Shown in pieces: positions 1 to 7,229 of a stretch of 64,000 bases of DNA (its first letter is position 1; every line of letters begins with the position of its first letter). Both the position numbers and the translations under genes were made by a program. The DNA is taken from contig CAZJDX010000002.1 in NCBI GenBank assembly GCA_964544885.1, forward strand, positions 124,001 to 188,000, given 5' to 3'. The notes beneath the pieces are model-generated. The model was not told the origin of the DNA, did no database searches, and saw only the letters and a program-made list of their open reading frames with translations. Source of the DNA: QQVM01 sp964544885 (GTDB lineage Bacteria > Bacteroidota > Bacteroidia > AKYH767-A > 2013-40CM-41-45).

Positions 1-505
1 TCATTCTTAAGGGATCATCAGAGAAGGTAATATCCGGATCCTGCGGGGTACGTATACATTTATTCTTAAGGTCGGAGATACCTTCAAAGGGATCCAGAAG
101 TTCGCCATAGTTGCTTTCATTTAAATGAATGGCCATGGCATTGATCGTAAAATCCCGCCTCTTCTGATCATCTTCCAGCGTTCCGTTTTCAACGACAGGT
201 TTTCTGGAGTCAGTACGATAAGATTCTTTTCGCGCCCCTACAAATTCAATATCAAGGTCTTCATACCTGATCATTGCCGTTCCAAAATTTTTAAAGTAGT
301 TAACACCCACTTTATCGCCGAGTCTTTTCGCAACCCTTTCTGCCAAATCAATTCCGCTTCCAAGAACAACAATATCTATATCCTTTGATTCACGGTGAAG
401 CAAAATATCTCTTACAAAGCCGCCGATTACGAATGCTTCCGTGCCCATTTCATGAGCCTCATGAGCAATTAATTTGAATATTGGATTTGTCAGATGTTTT
501 CTCAT
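1..505 (-). CDS. cca: CCA-adding tRNA nucleotidyltransferase (3' end outside window)
   Basis: The first 168 codons are present; the reading frame stays open to the left edge, so the C-terminal RNA-binding (and possible HD) part is missing. The product should add or repair the 3' CCA of tRNAs using CTP and ATP. Visible class II nucleotidyltransferase signatures are GGFVRD near residue 28, the metal-binding DID a few residues later, the RRDFTINAMA segment, and DDPLRM at the edge. The start ATG at 503-505 gives the usual short lead-in before the GGxVRD motif. The tsaC gene lies about 40 bp upstream on the same strand, so the two tRNA-maturation genes may be co-transcribed. A poly(A) polymerase of the same superfamily is the only real alternative. 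Confidence 0.9.
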   Translation of the reverse strand, partial: MRKHLTNPIFKLIAHEAHEMGTEAFVIGGFVRDILLHRESKDIDIVVLGSGIDLAERVAKRLGDKVGVNYFKNFGTAMIRYEDLDIEFVGARKESYRTDSRKPVVENGTLEDDQKRRDFTINAMAIHLNESNYGELLDPFEGISDLKNKCIRTPQDPDITFSDDPLRM

Positions 506-545
506 GTTTTGATCAGGAAATTTAAGCCTGCAGCAGAAATCTCCG

Positions 546-1142
546 TTATTTTCTGATAAAGCTGATCTGGCCGTTCTCTTTAAGTCTGATAATGGTGGAT
601 GCATGTCCCATCCGTGTTTCTTCTCTCCGTAAATTTACAATATAATCCATGCCGCGAAGTATTGGTTCGCTTATCTGACTGTAAACAGCCGGAGCTGCTT
701 CTTCACTGATGTTTGCCGATGTTGAAATGATCGGTTTTTTAAATGCTGCAATGAGTTGTCGACAAAATTCATCCTTCGTTATACGGATCGCAACTGTTCC
801 ATCTTCGGCAATCGCACCCGGCGCGAGATTTTTACCCCCGTCATATACTATGGTCAGAGGCTTCTCCGAGTATTCAATAAGCTGCCAGGCCTGTTCAGGC
901 ACATTTCTGACGTATGAATTCAGACGGTTGGGATTGTCCAGTAAAATGATCATACTTTTTGTAGTCGGTCTTTTCTTTAGTGAAAGAATCCTTTGAATGG
1001 CTTCTTCGTTCGTGGCATCACAACCGATTCCCCATATAGTATCGGTCGGGTAAAGTATAATCCCACCCCTTCTCAAAGCCTTTAGAGCCTCATTTACTTC
1101 GCTTTTGATCCTATCCTTTTCAATCATAGAACTGATTAACAT
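546..1142 (-). CDS. tsaC: L-threonylcarbamoyladenylate synthase (Sua5/YciO/YrdC family)
   Basis: This 198-residue protein should make threonylcarbamoyl-AMP from threonine, bicarbonate and ATP, the first step of the t6A37 modification of ANN-decoding tRNAs. It has the early YPTDTIWG segment, the KKRPTTKS loop that binds the nucleotide, and STSAN towards the C-terminus. Its length matches the single-domain TsaC type; the extra Sua5 C-terminal domain is absent. The first ATG overlaps the upstream glycosyltransferase gene by 23 bp. A second ATG five codons later (1125-1127) would leave an 8-bp overlap and is equally acceptable. Family assignment is firm, while the TsaC versus YciO distinction is by similarity only. 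Confidence 0.9.
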   Translation of the reverse strand: MLISSMIEKDRIKSEVNEALKALRRGGIILYPTDTIWGIGCDATNEEAIQRILSLKKRPTTKSMIILLDNPNRLNSYVRNVPEQAWQLIEYSEKPLTIVYDGGKNLAPGAIAEDGTVAIRITKDEFCRQLIAAFKKPIISTSANISEEAAPAVYSQISEPILRGMDYIVNLRREETRMGHASTIIRLKENGQISFIRK

Positions 1143-2109
1143 TAATTGTCATTGCGCATTTAAAGTGACTTTGAGGACAATTGCTCAATCCATGAAGACC
1201 ACAGGGACGACAATCAAGCTTTTCTTTTGTTTCAATAATACCTGAGTCATCCGACAATGGTCCGAATCCAAATGCAGGAATGGTTGAACAGAAGACAGCC
1301 CGGGTTTTCCCATTTACCGCAGAAGCAAGATGCATCGGCGCTGAATCGTTGACGTAATTCATCTTAGCCTCTTTCATGAGAGCCGCAGATTCAAGAAAAG
1401 AATATTTCCCAGCTACATTCCGGATGTAATCACTGCCGCAAGAGTTTCTGATCCTTTCACACAGATCATGTTCGGTGTTCGAACCGATCAGATAGACCAG
1501 ATGCTCTGAATTTCTTGTATGGTAATCCTTTATAAAATCAATCCATTTACTCTCAGGATATTTTTTAGTAAACCAGACGGAACCGGGAGCAATACAGATG
1601 TAAGGAGTCTGCAAAAGGGCTGAAACAGACGACCGATGGGTGGCTGTGGGATAGATTTTAGGTAATGCTTTGATTTCTCCGGTGAGGTCTTTCACCAGAT
1701 CATGATTCCTTTCGGTTTCATGCCTTCCATCTCCGATGATGTGTCTATATCTCTTTGTAAAAAAGAGCGACAAGGGATTTTTATCAAAGCCTCTTGTTTC
1801 CTTTGCTCCGCCAAGCAGCGTAAGCAAGCCTGAACTGAAAAATCGCTGTAGGTTTATCAACAGATCGTATTTTTCGGCACGGATAGCCGGTATCAGGCTT
1901 AAAAGTCCTTTTAACTTTTTTCTGTTCTTATTCCAGATATGAATTTTGTTCACATAGGGGTGACCAATAAAAAGTGATTCATTTCCTCCTCTTAGCAGCA
2001 GATCAATGCTTGTTTCCGGAAGGGCAAGATGCAGGCTTTCCAATACGGAGGTGGCCAGAATCACATCACCGGGAAATGCCGTTTGTATAATCAGGATTTT
2101 CTTGATCAT
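1120..2109 (-). CDS. Glycosyltransferase family 9 (ADP-heptose:LPS heptosyltransferase-like)
   Basis: A 329-residue protein of the GT9 family, which transfers heptose or related sugars from ADP-sugars onto the lipopolysaccharide core at the inner face of the cytoplasmic membrane. Visible hallmarks are the N-terminal FPGDVILATSVLESL segment (FxGDxxxxTP-like), CIAPGSVWFTKKYP at the start of the second Rossmann half, and NDSAPMHLASAVNGKT near the C-terminus, the acceptor/nucleotide loop of this family. The last part carries several cysteines (LDCRPCGLHGLSNC), commonly seen in GT9 proteins. It overlaps the start of tsaC and lies 3 bp downstream of dapD, so the three are probably one transcript. 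The exact sugar and acceptor cannot be told. Confidence 0.85.
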   Translation of the reverse strand: MIKKILIIQTAFPGDVILATSVLESLHLALPETSIDLLLRGGNESLFIGHPYVNKIHIWNKNRKKLKGLLSLIPAIRAEKYDLLINLQRFFSSGLLTLLGGAKETRGFDKNPLSLFFTKRYRHIIGDGRHETERNHDLVKDLTGEIKALPKIYPTATHRSSVSALLQTPYICIAPGSVWFTKKYPESKWIDFIKDYHTRNSEHLVYLIGSNTEHDLCERIRNSCGSDYIRNVAGKYSFLESAALMKEAKMNYVNDSAPMHLASAVNGKTRAVFCSTIPAFGFGPLSDDSGIIETKEKLDCRPCGLHGLSNCPQSHFKCAMTINVNQFYD

Positions 2110-2112
2110 CGA

Positions 2113-2919
2113 TCATACCGCGACGTTATGGTCACGTAACGCATCATTTAATGTCGTTTTTTTATCGGTACTTTCCTTACGCTTTCCGATAATCAGCGCG
2201 CATGGTACCTGGTATTCGCCAGCAGCAAACTTTTTTGTGTAGGAACCCGGAATAACTACTGATCTTGCCGGGATCCTTCCTTTCATTTCAACAGGGGTCT
2301 CTGATGAAACATCAATAATCTTTGTTGACATGGTCAAGACAACATTTGCTCCCAGAACACACTCTTTTTCTACATGCACTCCTTCCACTACGATGCATCT
2401 TGAGCCGATGAAGCAGTCATCTTCTATGATTACCGGGGCGGCCTGAACAGGTTCAAGAACTCCTCCGATTCCAACACCTCCGGATAAATGTACATTCTTT
2501 CCGATTTGTGCACATGATCCTACGGTAGCCCAGGTATCGACCATCGTACCGCTGTCAACATAGGCTCCGATATTTACATAGGAAGGCATCAGGATTACAC
2601 CTCTTGCAAGATAGGAACCATACCTTGCTATTCCATGTGGAACCACCCTGACTCCAAGAGCCTCATAGCCTGTTTTTAGTGCCATCTTATCATGAAATTC
2701 CATGGGACCGGCAGACATGGTTTTCATTTCCTGTATGGGAAAATATAGGATTACGGCTTTCTTGATCCAGTCATTCACTTTCCAGCCTGATTGATCTTTT
2801 TCTGCTACCCGCAAAATACCCTTATCCAGTTTTTCGATGAGTTCGTGTATGGCCGACTGTGTTTCCTTGCTTTTCAGCAGTGTCCTGTCTTCCCAGGCTT
2901 TTTCGATTATTTCCCGCAT
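2113..2919 (-). CDS. dapD: 2,3,4,5-tetrahydropyridine-2,6-dicarboxylate N-succinyltransferase
   Basis: DapD uses succinyl-CoA to succinylate tetrahydrodipicolinate in the succinylase branch of the diaminopimelate/lysine pathway, feeding peptidoglycan synthesis. The 268-residue length fits the proteobacterial/Bacteroidota type. The centre and C-terminal half show the left-handed beta-helix hexapeptide pattern (YVNIGAYVDSGTMVDTWA, then GGVGIGGVLEP). The N-terminal helical domain contains the VNDWIKKAVILYF segment. dapF, acting two steps later, is at 45.7 kb rather than adjacent. The gene is divergent from ruvX with 74 bp between start codons. Confidence 0.95.
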   Translation of the reverse strand: MREIIEKAWEDRTLLKSKETQSAIHELIEKLDKGILRVAEKDQSGWKVNDWIKKAVILYFPIQEMKTMSAGPMEFHDKMALKTGYEALGVRVVPHGIARYGSYLARGVILMPSYVNIGAYVDSGTMVDTWATVGSCAQIGKNVHLSGGVGIGGVLEPVQAAPVIIEDDCFIGSRCIVVEGVHVEKECVLGANVVLTMSTKIIDVSSETPVEMKGRIPARSVVIPGSYTKKFAAGEYQVPCALIIGKRKESTDKKTTLNDALRDHNVAV

Positions 2920-2981
2920 AGTAATGATTTAGACCACAAAGAAAAACTTCCATGTTCAAACTACCAACCTTAAACTTCAAT

Positions 2982-2989
2982 TATCTTTG
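2982..2989 (+). promoter_or_regulatory. Bacteroidota -7 promoter element of ruvX
   Basis: TATCTTTG matches TAnnTTTG exactly, and its last base is only 4 bp before the ruvX ATG at 2994. With initiation expected about 4-7 bp after the element, the transcript would begin at or next to the start codon. No clear -33 TTTG at 19-21 bp upstream is visible. Confidence 0.6.
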
Positions 2990-2993
2990 CGGA

Positions 2994-3410
2994 ATGAAAA
3001 GAATAATGGCCATTGATTATGGGACAAAAAGGGTAGGTCTTGCGGTTACTGATCCCAATCAGATCATTGCGACGGCACTTACAACGGTTCATGCTGATAA
3101 AGTAATTGATTTTATCAGGAATTATCTTACATCGGAATCGGTTTCATGTTTTGTGGTCGGCGAGCCAAGACAGATGGATTATAGTCCCAGTGAAATACAT
3201 CCTATCATTGAAAAATTTATCCTGAAACTTAGAAAGGAATTTCCTGAAATCCCTGTGGAGAGGGTCGATGAACGGTTCAGTTCAAAAATGGCCATTTCCA
3301 GCTTACGTGAGAGTGGATTAAAAAAAACTGACAGACAGCGGAAGGATCTTATTGATCAGGCCAGCGCGGTTATCCTGTTGCAAACATGGATGGAAGGGAA
3401 ATCCCGTTAA
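2994..3410 (+). CDS. ruvX: Putative pre-16S rRNA nuclease / Holliday junction resolvase, YqgF family
   Basis: A 138-residue RNase H-fold protein of the YqgF/RuvX family, thought to process the 5' end of 16S rRNA and historically proposed as a Holliday junction resolvase. The N-terminal AIDYGTKRVGLAVTD carries the first catalytic Asp, VVGEPRQMDYS the second acidic position, and VDERFSSKMA plus DQASAVILLQ the C-terminal conserved blocks. I chose ATG 2994 over the in-frame ATG at 2952 because homologues begin a few residues before the AIDYG strand and because a -7 element ends 4 bp before 2994. The def gene follows after 12 bp, so the two form an operon. Confidence 0.9.
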   Translation: MKRIMAIDYGTKRVGLAVTDPNQIIATALTTVHADKVIDFIRNYLTSESVSCFVVGEPRQMDYSPSEIHPIIEKFILKLRKEFPEIPVERVDERFSSKMAISSLRESGLKKTDRQRKDLIDQASAVILLQTWMEGKSR

Positions 3411-3422
3411 GCAGATTTAGAT

Positions 3423-3980
3423 ATGATTTACCCCATAGTAGCTTACGGAGACCCTGTTCTGAAAAAGAGAGCTGAAGAAATTGACAGAAATTATCCGCGT
3501 CTGGATACTCTCATTGAGGATATGTATGCAACCATGTATCACAGCAGAGGGGTAGGGCTAGCTGCGCCACAGATAGGGTTATCTATCCGCCTTTTTATAA
3601 CGGACGGGGCTCCATTTGAAGAAGAGGAAGTGATGGATTTTAAAGAGGTATTTATCAATCCGGTATTAAGATCAGAAGAAGGTGTGCTTTGGAAATTCAA
3701 TGAAGGATGTCTGAGTATTCCGCATATACGTGAAGATATTCAAAGAAAAGAAGAAGTTTTTATTGACTATTATGATGCGGAATGGAATTTCCGGTCCAAT
3801 GTATTTACAGGCCTTGCAGCTCGGATAATTCAGCATGAATACGATCATCTTGAAGGAATTCTTTTTACAGACCGCATTTCTCCATTGCGAAGGCGCATGC
3901 TGAAAAGCAAATTAATGGATATCAGCAAAGGGAATGTCGAGGTGGACTACAAGATGAAGTTCCCTGTGGTGAAGAGATAA
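3423..3980 (+). CDS. def: Peptide deformylase
   Basis: Removes the formyl group from the N-terminal methionine of new proteins using a metal (Fe2+ in vivo). All three deformylase motifs are present: GVGLAAPQ at residues 43-50, EGCLSIP at 94-100 with the metal-ligand Cys, and HEYDH at 138-142 with two His ligands and the catalytic Glu. Its 185 residues are normal for the family. It follows ruvX after 12 bp and precedes a small lipoprotein gene by about 60 bp, all on the plus strand. Confidence 0.96.
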   Translation: MIYPIVAYGDPVLKKRAEEIDRNYPRLDTLIEDMYATMYHSRGVGLAAPQIGLSIRLFITDGAPFEEEEVMDFKEVFINPVLRSEEGVLWKFNEGCLSIPHIREDIQRKEEVFIDYYDAEWNFRSNVFTGLAARIIQHEYDHLEGILFTDRISPLRRRMLKSKLMDISKGNVEVDYKMKFPVVKR

Positions 3981-4041
3981 TCGGTGTTTGAAAATGCAGG
4001 CCAAATAAAGAGATATAAAAATCTAACTAAGATAAAATTGT

Positions 4042-4578
4042 ATGCAAAAGAAACTGTTCATTTTCATCATGATTGCGGGAGCAGCGCTTGCATCATGTCA
4101 GGATCCGAAGAAAAAGTTATCGGAGAGCATCCGTACGAACGAGAGTCGCCTTTTTGGTGATTCGCTGAAACTCCTTAACGATTCAGTGGCGCTGAAAACC
4201 TTCGACTTATATAGGGAGTTTGCCGATAAATACAGTGAGGATAGTCTTTCTGCCGATTATTTATTCAAAGCCGCGGATCTGGCGCTTGGTATGCGACAGG
4301 CGACTAAGGCGATAGAGTCATTGAACCTTCTCAGAGAGAGGTATCCGGACTCAGATCAGGGGGAAGCAGCCTTGTTTATGCAGGCCTTTATCTATGACAC
4401 GGAGATGAATGACAAGGATAAGGCTAAATCCATATATAAAGAGTTTATGGAAAAATATCCCGGACACCCGCTCCATAGTTCCGCAAAAGCTTCTTACGAA
4501 CAACTTGCAGCTGGACTAAGTGATGAAGAACTGATCAGGCTTTTTGAAAGCAGAAATGACAGCCTTGCAAACCGTTGA
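4042..4578 (+). CDS. Lipoprotein with tetratricopeptide-like helices
   Basis: A 178-residue predicted lipoprotein. The N-terminus is a lysine-rich hydrophobic signal followed by the lipobox ALASC, so Cys19 would be lipidated. The mature part is helical with TPR-like spacing, for example SADYLFKAADLALGM, EAALFMQAFIYD and KSIYKEFMEKYPGHPL, reminiscent of YbgF/BamD-type tol-pal repeat proteins, though I cannot assign it to either. It follows def on the same strand and is the last gene before the convergent cdaA. Function unknown, probably an envelope scaffold. Confidence 0.75.
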   Translation: MQKKLFIFIMIAGAALASCQDPKKKLSESIRTNESRLFGDSLKLLNDSVALKTFDLYREFADKYSEDSLSADYLFKAADLALGMRQATKAIESLNLLRERYPDSDQGEAALFMQAFIYDTEMNDKDKAKSIYKEFMEKYPGHPLHSSAKASYEQLAAGLSDEELIRLFESRNDSLANR

Positions 4579-4664
4579 TTGAACAAGAAGAGAGGATTTT
4601 CTATACATAGACATTGAATTTAGAGCGACCTGACATTTTATTTCAGGCACAGGCAGTTGGGTTG

Positions 4665-5465
4665 TCAGCCTCCGAATTCTTCATGCAAGGTTCTTTCAAG
4701 TTCATCAAGACTCACACTCACTTTGATTTGTCCTTCCTTTGCGACAGATATTTCTCCTGTTTCTTCGGAAACAACGATAGCTATGGCATCGCTTTGTTCC
4801 GTGATACCAATGGCCGCACGGTGCCGCATGCCCAAATGCCCGGGTAGTTCTACATTTTCGGTTACCGGTAGTACACACCGTGCTGCTCTGATCATGTTAT
4901 TTACAATAATAATAGAGCCATCATGCAATGGTGAATTTTTAAAAAAGATACTTTCAATGAGTGCATGGGTTAGTTCTGAATTGATGATCTCCCCGGTGTT
5001 GGCATAATATTTTAACTCGGAAGATTTGGCAATGACAATGATAGCGCCTGTCTTTGTCCTTGACATATGCCTGCATGCCTTGACAATGGCTGCGATATTC
5101 AAAGGAGTGCTTTTGGCCATCTGCCAGTTCCATGGAAGAATCTGCCGCGTAAATGTGTTTTTTGAGAGAATATTGTTTGTGCCCAGAACAATTAAAAATC
5201 TGCGGACTTCCTGTTGAAACACTATGATGAGGGCTATAAGACCAAGGCTGATAAATTGTCCAAGGATTGTTCCGAGTAATTCCATACTCAGCACTTTCAC
5301 ACAGATCCAGTATAAGGCATATACCGTGAGCAATCCAATAAAAATATTAATGGCAACTCCTCCACGTAAGAGGTTGTAGAGTTTATAAAGTAATATGGTT
5401 ACAATACCAATGTCGATGAGGTCAACCAGCCTGATGGTAAGAAATCCGATGTCAAAAAGATCCAT
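4665..5465 (-). CDS. cdaA: Diadenylate cyclase CdaA (DisA_N domain)
   Basis: Makes the second messenger c-di-AMP from two ATP. The 266-residue protein has about three N-terminal membrane helices within residues 10-85, then a cytoplasmic DisA_N domain from about 100 to 260. The catalytic loop reads LHDGS at 180-184 and the nucleotide-binding motif MRHRAAIG at 213-220, followed by SEETGEIS. The family usually has DGA and GTRHR; here Ala and Thr are replaced by Ser and Met while the metal-binding Asp and both arginines are kept, so activity is expected. It lies 71 bp downstream of folP on the same strand, a neighbourhood common in Bacteroidota. Confidence 0.92.
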   Translation of the reverse strand: MDLFDIGFLTIRLVDLIDIGIVTILLYKLYNLLRGGVAINIFIGLLTVYALYWICVKVLSMELLGTILGQFISLGLIALIIVFQQEVRRFLIVLGTNNILSKNTFTRQILPWNWQMAKSTPLNIAAIVKACRHMSRTKTGAIIVIAKSSELKYYANTGEIINSELTHALIESIFFKNSPLHDGSIIIVNNMIRAARCVLPVTENVELPGHLGMRHRAAIGITEQSDAIAIVVSEETGEISVAKEGQIKVSVSLDELERTLHEEFGG

Positions 5466-5536
5466 TTTATATGATCGTAATTGTTTTTCGAAGTTCAGAA
5501 TATTTCCTGTGAGACCGGATATCCGGCCCGGAAGTT

Positions 5537-6370
5537 TTAAACAGCTCCCAGTTGCCGTACCAGATAGATCGCCTGCACGGCTTCTTTTACATCATGTACT
5601 CTGAGAATGTCGGCGCCTTTCAGTAAGGCGATAGTGTTCAAAACGCTTGTTCCATTAAGTGCTTCCATATTGCTAATGCCAAGTACTTTGGTTATCATAG
5701 ACTTTCTTGAAAGACCTGCAACAACAGGTCTCCCGGTGATTTTCAACAAATCCATCTTGCGGAGAAGTTCGTAATTATGCGCGATGGTTTTGCCAAAACC
5801 GAAACCGGGATCGATCAGGATGTCCGTATGTCCAAGGCTATTTAGTTGACCAATCTTCTCATTGAAATAGTCAATCACCTCTGTGACCACATCTTCATAA
5901 GCGGGTGCCAGTTGCATTGTTTCAGGAGTACCCTGAATATGCATCATGATATACGGAACATGCAATTCTGCAATCGTTTGGAACATCGCCGGGTCCATAC
6001 TTCCTCCGGAAATATCATTGATGAGCACGGCACCGGCATGGACAGATCTTTTGGCCACGGCCGCATGGTAGGTGTCTATGGAAAAGTTCGCCGCAGGAAA
6101 TTCTTTCATCAATTTCAAAAGAGCGGTTTCCAGTCTTTCCCATTCCTGCTCCGCAGTGAGGCGTGCTGATCCAGGACGGGTAGATTGCGCACCTATATCA
6201 ATGAAAAGAGCTCCTGCTTTCAGCATAGATTCCGCATGATGCAGATACACCTCATTCTGAATGTATTTTCCACCATCATGGAAAGAATCAGGAGTGAGAT
6301 TCAGTATGCCCATCACAGCCGGTGTTGATAAATCCACAAGCCTCCCGTTGCAGTTTAAGCTTTTCTTCAT
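5537..6370 (-). CDS. folP: Dihydropteroate synthase
   Basis: Condenses p-aminobenzoate with dihydropterin pyrophosphate in folate synthesis; the target of sulfonamides. Its 277 residues form a TIM barrel with the signature GILNLTPDSFHDGG near residue 20, DIGAQSTRPG near 60, FSIDTYHAAVA, LINDISGG, DPGFGFGKT and the C-terminal LRVHDV. All expected catalytic loops are present. It is transcribed with cdaA, and its start is divergent from the DUF1599 gene across a 215-bp spacer that holds a nested hairpin. Confidence 0.95.
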   Translation of the reverse strand: MKKSLNCNGRLVDLSTPAVMGILNLTPDSFHDGGKYIQNEVYLHHAESMLKAGALFIDIGAQSTRPGSARLTAEQEWERLETALLKLMKEFPAANFSIDTYHAAVAKRSVHAGAVLINDISGGSMDPAMFQTIAELHVPYIMMHIQGTPETMQLAPAYEDVVTEVIDYFNEKIGQLNSLGHTDILIDPGFGFGKTIAHNYELLRKMDLLKITGRPVVAGLSRKSMITKVLGISNMEALNGTSVLNTIALLKGADILRVHDVKEAVQAIYLVRQLGAV

Positions 6371-6483
6371 GTATTAGTCTGTATATTCGCCAAGAATAAG
6401 GAATTTGTTTAAGGTTCTAAATCTGTTTTACGGATCACGAAAGTTGGATAATCATGCCCCGAATACACTTAAAGTTCATATCC

Positions 6484-6530
6484 GATCACTCTATCCTGCT
6501 CTTCGTTAAGACGAAGAGATAACCGTGATC
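6484..6530. repeat. Nested inverted repeat in the folP/DUF1599 spacer
   Basis: An outer 6-bp stem (GATCAC at 6484-6489 with GTGATC at 6525-6530) encloses a perfect 8-bp stem with a TAAG loop (CTCTTCGT at 6499-6506, ACGAAGAG at 6511-6518). No T-run follows on either strand, so a standard terminator is unlikely. It sits between two divergent genes, where an operator or a folded 5' leader of the DUF1599 transcript is possible. Purely sequence-based. Confidence 0.45.
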
Positions 6531-6585
6531 AATTCAGATATTTTCGTGCAAATGCAGAATAAATACCCTTGTTTCTAATCTTATC

Positions 6586-7161
6586 ATGACAAGCGCAGCT
6601 AATCAGGCATACATGTCAATTTCTCCCACATCGGAACAGTACGACCGGATAATGTCCGGATGCAAAGATATCTTTCTTAAGAAAATGAAGGACTATGGAA
6701 CTGCATGGCGTATTCTGCGTCTGAGCTCAATCACCGATCAGATATTTATCAAGGCCCAAAGGATCAGAAGTATTGAGGAGAAAGGACGACAAAAAGTTGA
6801 AGATGGAGTTGACACGGAGTTCAAGGGAATTATAAATTATTGTGTGATTGCACTGATCCAGCTTGAGCTTGGAAACAGCGATAATCTCGAAATGCCGGAG
6901 AAAGAAGTGCTTCACTTTTTTGACAGACATATACAAAAGGCTAAACTTCTGATGGAAGATAAGAACCATGATTATGGAGAAGCCTGGAGGGGTATGCGAA
7001 CAAGTTCAATGACCGATCTGATCCTGATGAAATTAATGAGAATAAAGCAGATAGAGGATAACAGGGGTGAAACGCTGATCAGTGAGGGCGTCGAGGCAAA
7101 TTATTATGACATGATAAATTATTCAGCATTCGCCCTGATCAAGATGTCAGAGAATTCCTGA
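6586..7161 (+). CDS. DUF1599 (nucleotide modification associated domain 1) protein, tandemly duplicated
   Basis: A 191-residue protein built from two copies of one domain of about 75 residues. The first spans roughly 17-95 (KKMKDYGTAWRILRLSSITD), the second 107-185 (HDYGEAWRGMRTSSMTD), and each ends with the pattern INYCxxALIxxE / INYSAFALIKMSE. The conserved DYGxAWR and the mostly helical layout fit DUF1599, a family common in Bacteroidota whose chromosomal role is unknown; relatives are linked to modified nucleotides in phages. It is 68 bp upstream of the DoxX-like gene, a pairing often seen next to folP in this phylum. No enzyme activity is asserted. Confidence 0.8.
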   Translation: MTSAANQAYMSISPTSEQYDRIMSGCKDIFLKKMKDYGTAWRILRLSSITDQIFIKAQRIRSIEEKGRQKVEDGVDTEFKGIINYCVIALIQLELGNSDNLEMPEKEVLHFFDRHIQKAKLLMEDKNHDYGEAWRGMRTSSMTDLILMKLMRIKQIEDNRGETLISEGVEANYYDMINYSAFALIKMSENS

Positions 7162-7229
7162 GCATTCTCCGGCCCTTACCAATCTTTAATTTTTTCAATT
7201 TTAAATTCAACAATCCGAATAATTAGCCA

